A DNA stretch of 60,351 bases, from contig NZ_QZWH01000029.1 of the NCBI RefSeq assembly GCF_003601925.1, positions 1 through 60,351 on the forward strand, read 5' to 3'. Shown piece by piece: positions 49,486-58,309 of the stretch. The position numbers and the translations under genes are program-made. The notes beneath the pieces are model-generated. The model worked only from the letters and a program-made list of their open reading frames with translations. It did not search any database and was not told the origin of the DNA. Source of the DNA: Buttiauxella izardii (GTDB lineage: Bacteria; Pseudomonadota; Gammaproteobacteria; Enterobacterales; Enterobacteriaceae). Numbering within the stretch: position 1 is the stretch's first letter; every line of letters begins with the position of its first letter.

Positions 49486-50316
49486 CTACTCTTTCCCCGC
49501 CAGCGGGCAGGTTAATCTATTTAACAGGTGTATCAGTTCTTTGTTGTTTTTTAGCCCAACACGGGCGGCAACGCGGCCAAGTGTGTAAACAACGTAGTGG
49601 TAGGGTTTACCAAAAGACCGGGCGATGGATTTCAGCGATTCGCCTTTTGCCACGGCCAGCAGAATGTTCCATTCACGGGAAGACAGCGGAGCCGCAGGGG
49701 CAAATTTTTGAGTAAGAACAAGCCGCTGCACGTGTTGTTTTTGAACCAGAGCGTTATGCAATTCGGGCATTCTTTGCCGCCGTTCCACCACCGGAAAATC
49801 TGATGCCGCATCAATGAGCATGACAACATTCATGCAGCGGCAAGCCGTAAATTGCATGACATTGAGTTGAGGCCAGGTTTTTTGCCATTGCCGTATGGTA
49901 TTCAGCACGTCAATGGCTGCGACATTCACGCCATCTAAATCGATCAACATTCGCGGTTGGGGACTGCGGTTTAGCAATTTCTCGGCCTCATCGAGCGTTG
50001 CGCAGACGTGAGTACGCTGGTACTTAAAAAAGTGCTCGGTCAGTGCCAGAGACAAAAAGTTGTCGCGGGTCATGAGGATAAGATCAAGAGGCTCCCGCGC
50101 AGGCTCTGCGCGAATCTTATATTGCAGAGATTCCAGGCGGTCGAAGATTATTGGTATCACTCTGGCGTGAGGATGATCAATGCCTCCGTTTCTGATGCGG
50201 CGAAATCTGCGTTTGCGTGCGGCTATGTACAAAAGCTCAGTCTTCCATTGCGCGAACAAAAGGGTATTCGCGTTGATACGGCAGGGAATCAATGCTGAAT
50301 CAGACGTTATTTCCAT
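49486..50316 (-). CDS. LuxR-type regulator in the fim cluster, FimY-like
   Basis: The 276-residue protein has a C-terminal LuxR-type HTH (LSSREWNILLAVAKGESLKSIARSFGKPYHYVVYTLGRVAARVGL) and an N-terminal region that faintly resembles a degenerate receiver (MLIDLDGVNVAAIDVLNTIRQWQK). By position, downstream of fimF-fimZ, it corresponds to FimY of Salmonella, which acts with FimZ to activate fimA; I cannot confirm that identity from memory of the sequence. The N-terminal 35 residues may not be real, as Salmonella FimY is shorter (about 240 residues). It would act as a transcription factor. Confidence 0.75.
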   Translation of the reverse strand: MEITSDSALIPCRINANTLLFAQWKTELLYIAARKRRFRRIRNGGIDHPHARVIPIIFDRLESLQYKIRAEPAREPLDLILMTRDNFLSLALTEHFFKYQRTHVCATLDEAEKLLNRSPQPRMLIDLDGVNVAAIDVLNTIRQWQKTWPQLNVMQFTACRCMNVVMLIDAASDFPVVERRQRMPELHNALVQKQHVQRLVLTQKFAPAAPLSSREWNILLAVAKGESLKSIARSFGKPYHYVVYTLGRVAARVGLKNNKELIHLLNRLTCPLAGKE

Positions 50317-50471
50317 TTTATGTTAGTGGCATAAACGCATCGCTAACGTCCGACAGAAGCTGAATGTTTACAGCTTCTGATTATATCGTTGCAACGGATA
50401 CTGACAGGGATTAAAAGTGTTAGATATTAGGTTTGCCTTAAGTACATATAAGGGGTTTCTTAAATAAAATT

Positions 50472-51089
50472 TCAGTTAGGGATTAAAAACAGAAGATGAG
50501 CTTTTACAAACTTGCTCAATTCATATTGATTACGGATGCCCAGTTTTTTCATGATCCCCTTACGGAGCAACCTGGCGATATTTTCATCCATTTTCAATAA
50601 ATATGCAGACTCTGTTAGAGAATGACCCTTAGCGATGTGGCAAAGCAACTGGCGTTCAGCCACAGTGAAACTGCGTGTTGTGCAGTAGTGGCAAATCCCG
50701 GCGGGAACCGCAATGGAATTATTCCCGTCTCTGGCTGATTCAGTCCATCCACTTATTTTGCGGGTTATTTCATCAATTTCATCTTCCCTGTAGATAACGG
50801 GCAACATATACAAACACGGGCGAAAAATAAGGTTCTGGTGTTCTTTTTTTCGGCATATGAGAATAATTCGTTGAGACTGAGTTGCCGCTGGCATTTGATA
50901 GCATTCGGCTGTGACCCAATGATCATCAAGAGACAGAAACACAATATCGGCGCAATGGTGGTGTTCAGGAGATAAAAAACAAAAATCTTTTTTTAGGTAA
51001 TGGCACACTTTTTCAACGATTATTTTAATACCGTGAGTGAAATGGCTATTTTTTTCCCGTATTGCAATCTTAAGCATAAGATCTCTCAT
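50472..51089 (-). CDS. LuxR-type regulator in the fim cluster, FimW-like
   Basis: The 205-residue protein has a C-terminal LuxR-type HTH (FTVAERQLLCHIAKGHSLTESAYLLKMDENIARLLRKGIMKKLGI) and an N-terminal region without a clear phosphorylation site (DIVFLSLDDHW takes the position). Its size and place fit FimW of Salmonella, which represses fimbriae, but identity is not certain. The gene is AT-rich compared with the block before 42 kb. It lies between the FimY-like gene and the EAL gene, all on the minus strand, with 155 bp and 162 bp gaps. Confidence 0.72.
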   Translation of the reverse strand: MRDLMLKIAIREKNSHFTHGIKIIVEKVCHYLKKDFCFLSPEHHHCADIVFLSLDDHWVTAECYQMPAATQSQRIILICRKKEHQNLIFRPCLYMLPVIYREDEIDEITRKISGWTESARDGNNSIAVPAGICHYCTTRSFTVAERQLLCHIAKGHSLTESAYLLKMDENIARLLRKGIMKKLGIRNQYELSKFVKAHLLFLIPN

Positions 51090-51178
51090 TGAGAAATAAA
51101 TCGAATGGCGATCGTAATAAAATTAGCAGTGAAACAAAATCACCTGAGACTTAATCGAGGCGTCGCTGAGGATGAGAC

Positions 51179-51202
51179 AATGCCAGGGGAATTCCTGGCA
51201 TT
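51179..51202 (-). terminator. Hairpin after the EAL-domain gene
   Basis: AATGCCAGG (51179-51187) and CCTGGCATT (51194-51202) form a perfect 9-bp stem with a GGAATT loop, 50 bp downstream of the EAL gene stop. The T run after it is weak (TTGTCTCAT on the minus strand). Confidence 0.6.
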
Positions 51203-51251
51203 AAAAATAGGGGGGGAAATTAAGTAACAGTGCCGAATGTATGTAAAGCGA

Positions 51252-53435
51252 TCATTTCTTTAATGATTCAATAAGAACGGGTTTCCCGGTGTGGTAACCC
51301 TGTAGCCAGCCGATACCCATGTTTATCAGCATTTGTTTGATCTCTTCGCTTTCAACAAATTCTGCGACGACTTCCAAATTCTTGAACTTTGCGGCTTCGC
51401 AAAATGACATCACAATAAAATGGTCGAATTTTTCAGCAACGATATTGCGAATAAACGAACCATCTATTTTTAGAATATCAGCTTCTAAATTTTTCAGGCG
51501 CGAGTAGCTTGAAGCGCCGGTGCCAAAATCATCAATCGCAATCTTACAGCCCAGTTTTCGCAGCTCGCGCAATACGGATGAAGCATTAAGATTATCAATT
51601 ATATCTGACTCAATGATTTCAAAGATCACGCGATGCGGGCGTATTGACCAGATAGCGAACAAAGCATAAATCCGGTCGAGGAAATCGGATTTTATTAGCG
51701 ACTGCGGGGTAAGATTTATCGAGAATCGACTCTCCGAATGTGATTCCCCAAGGGAATGCATAAAGCGAAACGTCTGCTCGATTACCGTCATATCCACTTC
51801 TGCCAGCAGGCCAGCCTCCTGCGCCACGGGCAAAAAGGTATTCGGGAATAGCAGCGTATTTTCGCCAGTTTTAATGCGAATCAGTATTTCGTGATACCGC
51901 TCGGCGCTTGTTGTGGAAACGATAGGCTGAGCCATTAAGACAAACGATCTCTGGTCTATCGATTGCTGTAACAAATGGCGGATGACGCTGGGATTGTTAT
52001 TATTTTCGCCTGGAGCATCGATATTCAGCGTTTCTGGTCTGCCATTTTTGAGTGACACAAAAGTGCTGGCGTTGAGCTGCCCGACAACAGAAGAAAGATT
52101 AGTGATATTGCTGCCATTGAGAATATAGGACAAGCCAAAATTCAAACCTAACTCCATTTCTTCCCATGAGAAACGGAATGCGGACATGGCCTTGTAATAA
52201 GAGTCGATTAGCGTGTCATTGATATCGTCGAGGCGAAGGAGAATACCGTAACCGGGACTGTAATAAATATTGTCATGACCTCTGAGCAGTGGTTTCAGAT
52301 ATTCAACAACGGCTTTAACAAATTCAAAGCGGAAGGTAATGCCATGAGCCTGGGTCAGGGAGTTTAATTCAGGGCACTGAACGCTACACAACCCTGCGCC
52401 AGGAAAGCGAGGAATGTCATTTTTCAAGGCGCGAAGATTGGGTAAACCGGTATGAGGCTCTGTTAAAGAGACGCGTTTGAGATGCCTGATGTATCTCAAA
52501 ATGCGGGTTGCCAGCACACCGACCAGCACGATGGTCAGTGAAAATATCGCGATCATTGAAGAGGCCATCGCCAGGTGCCTGACGTAATGCTCTTCGGTGA
52601 AGTCGTTACTCCTCGCGATATAACTGTCGCTGTAATGACTCAACAAAATCAGCATGAAAACCCATAACGGGTTAATCAACGCATGCCCTAAACAAATAGC
52701 CCCCCACAGCATGATCGGCAAAAGCCAGACCAGGGAATAATCTGTGAACAGCAAGAAATCCTGGTTTGCAATAATCAGGCAATACATGATGGTAACTAAC
52801 ATCATTACCCAGGTTATTTGCTTAACGGCAGTCGGCCCTTCGACAATCAGCGCTTTCAATTGCCTTAAATAGCTGAAAAACCACTTCGGCTTGTAGCAAG
52901 CTCTAATTACCAAGTAACAAAATGGGATTCCAGTAATACAGGAAGTTAACATCCACTGAATATTAATTAACGTCGCGACGCTAAATATTTTTGCATCATA
53001 GGGTGAAGTGATGTGGAATTTTAACAATAGCCAGTGATGCAGCAGCGTAAATACAGCCGTATTAAACAAAATAAGCCAGAAAATGCGTTGCGCGGTAAGA
53101 CGGCTGCGGCCAAAACTCACTGCACCTCTTTTCCCGGTGATGAAGAAATAAATCACGGCGCTGCTTAACGCCGCAACAATTTGCGCCGCAATCTCTAAAA
53201 ACTCAAAAAGAGGATAGCGCCAGAAGCTGTAAACGGCGAACAGAGCCAGCGTAGGCAGGGCGCGGCGATGGTATAAAATCAGCAGTGCGGAGATAACCGG
53301 TAATGTCAGGTCATAGAGTTGCAGTGTGAAGCCACTGACTTCAATGCTATAACTCAGGCTCGCGGCAAGTGAGTAAAACACAATAAATGTTAAAAACAGT
53401 TTGCTGTGTCTTTTAAATCCGTCAGAGAAAACCAT
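51252..53435 (-). CDS. Membrane EAL-domain c-di-GMP phosphodiesterase with degenerate GGDEF
   Basis: The 727-residue protein has an N-terminal membrane domain of about eight helices (roughly 10-315, MASE1-like), a GGDEF-like domain (about 320-470) where the signature is replaced by SPGYGI so it cannot make c-di-GMP, and an EAL domain (about 485-725). The EAL motif reads EIL with Glu516, and the metal and substrate residues appear kept: Asn in SINLTPQSL, Glu in FEIIESD, Asp635-Asp636 in DDFGTG, Lys in LKIDGSF and Glu in VAEFVES. It should hydrolyse c-di-GMP. The architecture resembles E. coli PdeF (YfgF). A smaller EAL gene is known in the Salmonella fim cluster, which supports a role in fimbrial control. 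Confidence 0.9.
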   Translation of the reverse strand: MVFSDGFKRHSKLFLTFIVFYSLAASLSYSIEVSGFTLQLYDLTLPVISALLILYHRRALPTLALFAVYSFWRYPLFEFLEIAAQIVAALSSAVIYFFITGKRGAVSFGRSRLTAQRIFWLILFNTAVFTLLHHWLLLKFHITSPYDAKIFSVATLINIQWMLTSCITGIPFCYLVIRACYKPKWFFSYLRQLKALIVEGPTAVKQITWVMMLVTIMYCLIIANQDFLLFTDYSLVWLLPIMLWGAICLGHALINPLWVFMLILLSHYSDSYIARSNDFTEEHYVRHLAMASSMIAIFSLTIVLVGVLATRILRYIRHLKRVSLTEPHTGLPNLRALKNDIPRFPGAGLCSVQCPELNSLTQAHGITFRFEFVKAVVEYLKPLLRGHDNIYYSPGYGILLRLDDINDTLIDSYYKAMSAFRFSWEEMELGLNFGLSYILNGSNITNLSSVVGQLNASTFVSLKNGRPETLNIDAPGENNNNPSVIRHLLQQSIDQRSFVLMAQPIVSTTSAERYHEILIRIKTGENTLLFPNTFLPVAQEAGLLAEVDMTVIEQTFRFMHSLGESHSESRFSINLTPQSLIKSDFLDRIYALFAIWSIRPHRVIFEIIESDIIDNLNASSVLRELRKLGCKIAIDDFGTGASSYSRLKNLEADILKIDGSFIRNIVAEKFDHFIVMSFCEAAKFKNLEVVAEFVESEEIKQMLINMGIGWLQGYHTGKPVLIESLKK

Positions 53436-53814
53436 GTTTGTTAGTGATAATTTCCAGAATTGTTTAATAGTCGAGCTTTTCTCATCATGAATTTTTAACT
53501 TTCAATCATCTGTCTGTACAAATATCAAGCGCATTATTTTTTAGACGGCTAGATGATATTTCAGAGTATCAGTATCATATTAAACAAACATTAAACTGTC
53601 TTGTGATTATTGATTTTGCAATGATTGAATCTTGAAACTTAAATAATATGTAGAATAAATGAAGTTCTAAATGTTATTTATTTTCTGCCAATGTTGCCCT
53701 GAATGATTGAATAGGGCTATTACGTTCTAAGGGAAGTCTTCTTAACGGGTAACGGCACAGGCGGTTTACAGCCACTCCCGCAGGCATTATTCTTGTGGTC
53801 GATAAGATATGTTT
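53436..53814. other. AT-rich gap between the EAL gene and the thi leader
   Basis: About 380 bp without a convincing gene. It should hold the EAL gene promoter (left-going) and the promoter of the thiMD transcript (right-going). Base composition is AT-rich up to about 53680 and returns to that of the thi-yeg block after it. Confidence 0.4.
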
Positions 53815-53944
53815 TATCAATGACTCGGGGTGCCGTTGTAAAGGCTGAGAAATACCCGTACCACCTGATCTGGATAATGCCAGCGTAGGGAAGTCAGATG
53901 CCTGCCTGGTCATCTCTTCTTCACGCCAGGCAGGAGCTTAAAAG
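53815..53944 (+). promoter_or_regulatory. TPP riboswitch (thi box) and expression platform for thiMD
   Basis: The thi-box consensus is complete: CGGGGTGCC, GGCTGAGA, TACCCG, ACCTGATCTGGATAATGCC and AGCGTAGGGAAGTC (53825-53895). After it, CCTGCCTGG (53901-53909) can pair perfectly with CCAGGCAGG (53926-53934), whose 3' arm contains the start of the AGGAG ribosome-binding site (53932-53936) of thiM at 53945. That suggests ligand-dependent control of translation, as for the E. coli thiM riboswitch. Confidence 0.96.
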
Positions 53945-54733
53945 ATGCAACCTGACCTGCTACCCGGCCCTCGCGCCGCCTCTGTTTTATACCAATTACG
54001 CAGTACGCCCCCTTTAGTTCATTGCATGACCAACGACGTGGTGCAAAATTTTACCGCCAACGTGTTGCTCGCCATTGGTGCCGCTCCCGCGATGGTCATC
54101 GAAGCGGAAGAAGCCGCGCAATTTGCGCCTGTTGCCAGTGCGTTGCTGATTAATATCGGCACATTAACCTCCGCAAGCCGTCAGGCTATGCTGGCCGCCA
54201 TTCACGCAGCGAATGAATCTGACACGCCATGGGTGCTTGACCCGGTGGCGGTCGGCGCTCTGGAATTTCGCACGCAATTCGCCCGTGAAATCCTTGCGCT
54301 AAAACCCGCCGCGATTCGCGGGAATGCTTCAGAAATCCTCGCATTAGCGGGCGAGCACTCCGCAGGCCGGGGTGTCGACAGCGCTGACGACGCACTTTCC
54401 GCCTTGCCCGCAGCCCTGAAACTGGCGCAACTCACTGGAGCGGTGGTCGCGGTCACCGGCGAGGAAGATTACATCACCGATGGCGAAAATGCCTGGAGCG
54501 TGGCGGGCGGCGGCGTGCTGATGACGCGGGTTGTTGGCACCGGTTGCGCGCTTTCAGCCGTGGTTGCCGCCTGTTGCTCGCTGCCAGGTTCACGGCTGGA
54601 TAATGTCGCTGCCGCCTGCCAGTTTATGAAATTAGCCGGTGAACAGGCGATTGCCGCAAGCCGCGGCCCCGGTAGTTTTGTCCCGGCGTTTCTCGACGCG
54701 CTTTATGGACTCAAGGCGGAGGCGCTGGCATGA
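53945..54733 (+). CDS. thiM: Hydroxyethylthiazole kinase ThiM
   Basis: ThiM phosphorylates the thiazole moiety hydroxyethylthiazole for thiamin salvage in the cytosol. The 262-residue protein has the E. coli length and the family segments [41 protein letters not shown]-site GEEDYITDG, and the anion-hole motif [12 protein letters not shown]. Its ATG overlaps the stop of nothing upstream but ends with an ATGA shared with thiD, so they are coupled. It is controlled by the TPP riboswitch before it. Confidence 0.96.
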   Translation: MQPDLLPGPRAASVLYQLRSTPPLVHCMTNDVVQNFTANVLLAIGAAPAMVIEAEEAAQFAPVASALLINIGTLTSASRQAMLAAIHAANESDTPWVLDPVAVGALEFRTQFAREILALKPAAIRGNASEILALAGEHSAGRGVDSADDALSALPAALKLAQLTGAVVAVTGEEDYITDGENAWSVAGGGVLMTRVVGTGCALSAVVAACCSLPGSRLDNVAAACQFMKLAGEQAIAASRGPGSFVPAFLDALYGLKAEALA

Positions 54734-55539
54734 AAGGGCAAAAGCGGATTAACGCATTGACCATCGCCGGAACCGATCCGAGCGGTGGCGCAGGGATTCA
54801 GGCCGACCTGAAAACATTCTCGGCACTGGGCGCGTATGGCACCAGTGTTGTCACCGCGCTGGTGGCGCAAAACACCCGTGGCGTGCAGTCGGTTTATCGC
54901 ATTGAACCTGAATTTGTTGCCGCCCAGCTTGATTCGGTGCTCAGCGATGTGCGCATCGACACCATAAAAATCGGCATGTTGGCGCAAACCGATATCGTGG
55001 AAGCGGTGGCGGAACGTCTGGCCTTTTACCAGGCGAAAAACGTGGTGCTCGACACCGTGATGCTGGCGAAAAGCGGCGATGCGCTGTTGGCACCTTCGGC
55101 GGTGGAAAGCCTGCGTCAGAAGTTGTTGCCACAAGTCGCGCTGATCACGCCCAATCTGCCGGAAGCCGCCGCGCTTCTGAATGCAACCCATGCGCGTAAT
55201 GAGCGAGAAATGAATGAGCAGGGCGACGCGCTGCTGGGAATGGGTTGTAAAGCGGTGCTGATGAAAGGCGGCCATCTTGATGATGCCGAAAGCCCGGACT
55301 GGTTATTTACCCGTGATGGCGCACAGCGTTTTACCGCGCCGCGTGTGCAAACTCGTCACACTCACGGCACGGGATGCACGCTTTCTGCGGCACTTGCCGC
55401 ACTTTATCCGCGTTATAACGACTGGCCGCAAACCATCGCTGCGGCAAAAATGTGGTTATCCCAGGCGTTAGAACAGGCGGATTCCCTGGAAGTCGGGCAT
55501 GGAATCGGCCCGGTTCACCATTTCCATGAATGGTGGTAA
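54730..55539 (+). CDS. thiD: Hydroxymethylpyrimidine kinase / phosphomethylpyrimidine kinase ThiD
   Basis: ThiD carries out two phosphorylations of the pyrimidine moiety for thiamin synthesis. The 269-residue protein has the ribokinase-like segments [22 protein letters not shown] at the start, [30 protein letters not shown] and the [15 protein letters not shown] anion hole near residue 216. E. coli ThiD has 266 residues. It overlaps thiM by four bases. The downstream yegW gene begins 66 bp later with its own candidate promoter. Confidence 0.96.
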   Translation: MKGQKRINALTIAGTDPSGGAGIQADLKTFSALGAYGTSVVTALVAQNTRGVQSVYRIEPEFVAAQLDSVLSDVRIDTIKIGMLAQTDIVEAVAERLAFYQAKNVVLDTVMLAKSGDALLAPSAVESLRQKLLPQVALITPNLPEAAALLNATHARNEREMNEQGDALLGMGCKAVLMKGGHLDDAESPDWLFTRDGAQRFTAPRVQTRHTHGTGCTLSAALAALYPRYNDWPQTIAAAKMWLSQALEQADSLEVGHGIGPVHHFHEWW

Positions 55540-55559
55540 TACCAATACAAGACCATGGT
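55534..55559. promoter_or_regulatory. Dyads upstream of yegW
   Basis: TGGTA-A-TACCA (55534-55544) overlaps the thiD stop codon, and ACCATGGT (55552-55559) follows. They lie about 47-72 bp before the yegW start. GGTA/TACC half-sites recur upstream of yegT (TACC at 59622, 59627, 59640 and 59651), so they are candidates for YegW binding. HutC-type GntR regulators often bind GGTNTANACC-like dyads. Confidence 0.4.
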
Positions 55560-55605
55560 ATATACTTTATTCCCTTTATCTCCATCTTCCGGATACTTAC
55601 GTCAC

Positions 55606-56352
55606 ATGGAACCAGCCCACAGCCAGCTTATCGAACAACTCATCCAGCGTTTCTCTGAAGCCGATAATATGCCGCTGTATCTGAAATTCGCCGAAACGGT
55701 GAAAGCGGCGGTGCGCAGCGGCGGTTTGCCGCAGGGGAATATTCTGCCGGGCGAGCGTGACCTGAGTCAGTTGACCGGTGTTTCGCGCATCACGGTGCGA
55801 AAAGCGATGCAAATGCTGGAAGATGAAGGGGTGGTGACGCGTTCCCGTGGCTACGGCACGCAGATTAACAACACGTTTGAGTATTCGTTGAAAGAGGCGC
55901 GTGGTTTTTCGCAGCAAGTGGTGTTGCGCGGTAAAAAGCCGGACACGTTGTGGGTAAACAAGCGCGTGGTGAAATGCCCGGCGGATGTGGCAGAGCAACT
56001 GGCGATCGCCGCCGATAGCGACGTTTTCTTGCTTAAACGCATTCGCTACGTGGATGAAGATGCGGTTTCGGTGGAGGAATCCTACGTGCCTGCGGAGTTG
56101 ATTGCCGATGCCGACGACATCGGCGTTTCGCTGTATGACTACTTCCGCAGCCAGAATATTATTCCCCAGCGAACGCGCAGCCGCGTCAGCGCCAGAATGC
56201 CCGACAGCGAATTTCAGACGCATATCAAAATGGAAACGCCGGTGCCGGTTCTGGTGATCAAACAGGTGGCGTTTGATTCGCAAAACCGGCCAATCGAATA
56301 CAGTATTAGCTACTGTAGAAGTGACTTATATGTGTTTGTCTGCGAAGAGTAA
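55606..56352 (+). CDS. yegW: GntR-family (HutC type) regulator YegW
   Basis: From the ATG at 55606 the protein has 248 residues, like E. coli YegW, beginning MEPAHSQLIEQL. The N-terminal winged HTH (ILPGERDLSQLTGVSRITVRKAMQMLEDEGVVTRSRGYGTQI, about residues 45-90) and the UTRA ligand-binding domain (about 105-245) are complete. It is thought to control the yegTUV genes; the ligand is unknown. Its 3' end overlaps the convergent yegV gene by 27 bp. The frame is open from 55555 but the longer start lacks support. Confidence 0.94.
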   Translation: MEPAHSQLIEQLIQRFSEADNMPLYLKFAETVKAAVRSGGLPQGNILPGERDLSQLTGVSRITVRKAMQMLEDEGVVTRSRGYGTQINNTFEYSLKEARGFSQQVVLRGKKPDTLWVNKRVVKCPADVAEQLAIAADSDVFLLKRIRYVDEDAVSVEESYVPAELIADADDIGVSLYDYFRSQNIIPQRTRSRVSARMPDSEFQTHIKMETPVPVLVIKQVAFDSQNRPIEYSISYCRSDLYVFVCEE

Positions 56353-57306
56353 GGCTTGCTCAAGTTCAGCCAGATGCGGCGCGCAATCGCCGCCGCGATG
56401 GCTCACTACATAAGACGCCACGGCATTTCCCAGGCAAACCGCATCGTCCAGATTCCAGCCAGCGGCTAATCCCGCCAATGTGCCGCCGGCGTGGCTGTCG
56501 CCCGCGCCAATGGTGTCCACCACTTCCGCCGGGAAAGGTGCTGCCAGCCCGGTTTTATCCTGTGAAGCAAACCACGCGCCTTGTTTATCGAGGCGCACAA
56601 TTAATGGCGAATCAAAGCGTTGCAGCCACGCCTGGCAAATTCCCGCCATATCTTCTGCCGCCACATTCAGCCATTCGGCGGCAATCGCCGCTTCCTGGCG
56701 GTTAAGGGAAACAATCGGTTTGCAGGCCATAATCCGCGCCAGAAGTGGAGCAGGGATATCCGCAATGCGCGGGCCAAAATCGATAAAGGCGGTGACTTCG
56801 TTTAGCGATTCCAGCCAGCTGACTAATAATTCTGCGCACGGGCCAGCAAGCTGATAGCCTGAAAGCGAAAGCAGGGTGCCAGGCGCAAGCTGCAATTTAT
56901 CGAGCCACGCCTGATTCCACTGATGCTCGACGCCGCGAAACGACATAAATGTCCGCTCGCCATCCGGTTCAACCAGCGCCAGACACCAGCCGTTGTCGCC
57001 GCTGTCGGTGTGGATTTCGCTCTTGATGCCTTGCTTTTCGAGGCTCGAGCGAATGATATCCGCCCAGGTTCCCTGGCCAATCGGCAGCGCATTTTGCGAA
57101 GCAATACCGAGGCGTGAAAGCGTCAGCGCAATGTTCAATGCGCAGCCGCCGATATTCACGCTTTGCTGCTGCAACTCAATATCACAACCGCGCCACGGCA
57201 GGGCATAAGCGTCGGCAATCACGTCGATCACTGCCGAGCCGAGCACGCACACCGGGCGTTTTGCGGCAAGCGTCGGCAAGCGAGACTGCAATTCACGGGC
57301 ATTCAT
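56326..57306 (-). CDS. yegV: PfkB-family sugar kinase YegV
   Basis: The 326-residue protein is a ribokinase-family kinase: VIDVIADAYALPWRGCDIEL and NIGGCALNIALTLSRLG near the start, LVSLNRQEAAIAAEWL in the middle, and the catalytic anion-hole motif DTIGAGDSHAGGTLAGLAAG near residue 265-285 with the base aspartate. It should phosphorylate a sugar or nucleoside brought in by YegT; the substrate is unknown. It is the third gene of yegTUV, one base after yegU. Confidence 0.93.
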   Translation of the reverse strand: MNARELQSRLPTLAAKRPVCVLGSAVIDVIADAYALPWRGCDIELQQQSVNIGGCALNIALTLSRLGIASQNALPIGQGTWADIIRSSLEKQGIKSEIHTDSGDNGWCLALVEPDGERTFMSFRGVEHQWNQAWLDKLQLAPGTLLSLSGYQLAGPCAELLVSWLESLNEVTAFIDFGPRIADIPAPLLARIMACKPIVSLNRQEAAIAAEWLNVAAEDMAGICQAWLQRFDSPLIVRLDKQGAWFASQDKTGLAAPFPAEVVDTIGAGDSHAGGTLAGLAAGWNLDDAVCLGNAVASYVVSHRGGDCAPHLAELEQALLFADKHI

Positions 57307-57307
57307 G

Positions 57308-58309
57308 TCACACCTCCCGCTGATGGCGATACGCCATAAACAGGCGGCTGTAGCGCGTAAAGTCGAGCTGATTCACTTCATCAAGCTGGCGTTTCAGCTC
57401 GCTATCGATGCTTTCCACGCCGTGAAGCGCGCCGCAAATTGCCGTCGCCATCGCGCCGATGGTGTCTGTATCGCCGCCGAGATTAGCGCACAAAATCGCA
57501 CAGCGGTTCGGGTTAGTTTGCGCCAGTTCCACCATCGCAATCGCCGCCGCCACGGATTCAATGGTGCTGGTTCCGGTGCCGACCAGTTGATAAACCTGCT
57601 CCATGCCAGATTCGGTGCCGCGCGCGGTTCGGGCAACGTTTAGTGCCAGTTCAATGCGTGCGCCGAGCGACGCGTTAAAGGTGGTGACTTTCTTTTCTTG
57701 CGCGTGGCGCGCAACGGACGGCAGCTCGTCGCAAATCGTTTCCCAACTCGCTCCTTCAATCGCTTTAGAAATCGCCCAGGCAATCACGACTGCGCCGGAA
57801 ATCGCCAGGTCGGATTTGTGCGTCGGGCTGGAAGCGAGCGCCACTTCATCAATAAAGGCGTCGAGATTGTGCGTCGGCAACAGGCAACCGAGCGGCGATG
57901 CACGCATGGCGGCACCGTTGGTGACGCCATTGTTTTCCAGTTCGCTGACTGGCGTGCCTTGCTTAATCGCATTCAGCGCGATTTTGGACGTTGGCCCGAG
58001 AACGTTCTTGTTGAACGCGTCGAAGCCCTCGGCCCAGCGCAGAATATTGCGGCCGATAGTGTCGGGATGAATGGCGCCATCATGTTCGATAATCGCATCG
58101 GCCAGCGCCAGCGCCATCGACGTATCGTCGGTGAACTCCGCGCGGTTGAAATAACAAGCGGCATTGTTTTCCGCAGGGCCTGGCAGGAAACGGTCAATCC
58201 AGCCAAAGTGCGCTTTCACCCGCGAGCGCGGCCACAACTCCGACGGCATGCCCATCGCGTCACCTAATGCCTGGCCGTAAAAGGCCCCGAGAATGCGATT
58301 TTCCATCAT
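57308..58309 (-). CDS. yegU: ADP-ribosylglycohydrolase-family protein YegU
   Basis: The 333-residue protein has the ARH fold with metal-binding aspartates in FTDDTSMALALADAI (about residue 60-75) and GGDTDTIGAMATAICGA (about residue 280-300), and the N-terminal GAFYGQALGDAMGMPSE motif. Such enzymes split ADP-ribosyl or related glycosidic bonds. With a nucleoside transporter (yegT) and a sugar kinase (yegV), it may release ribose or a similar sugar from an imported nucleoside (inference). The ATG overlaps the yegT stop codon by one base. Confidence 0.93.
   Translation of the reverse strand: MMENRILGAFYGQALGDAMGMPSELWPRSRVKAHFGWIDRFLPGPAENNAACYFNRAEFTDDTSMALALADAIIEHDGAIHPDTIGRNILRWAEGFDAFNKNVLGPTSKIALNAIKQGTPVSELENNGVTNGAAMRASPLGCLLPTHNLDAFIDEVALASSPTHKSDLAISGAVVIAWAISKAIEGASWETICDELPSVARHAQEKKVTTFNASLGARIELALNVARTARGTESGMEQVYQLVGTGTSTIESVAAAIAMVELAQTNPNRCAILCANLGGDTDTIGAMATAICGALHGVESIDSELKRQLDEVNQLDFTRYSRLFMAYRHQREV

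Noticed and set aside
53674-53913. Minus-strand ORF across the thi leader
   Set aside because: It is antisense to the TPP riboswitch, whose conservation explains the sequence; no start signal.
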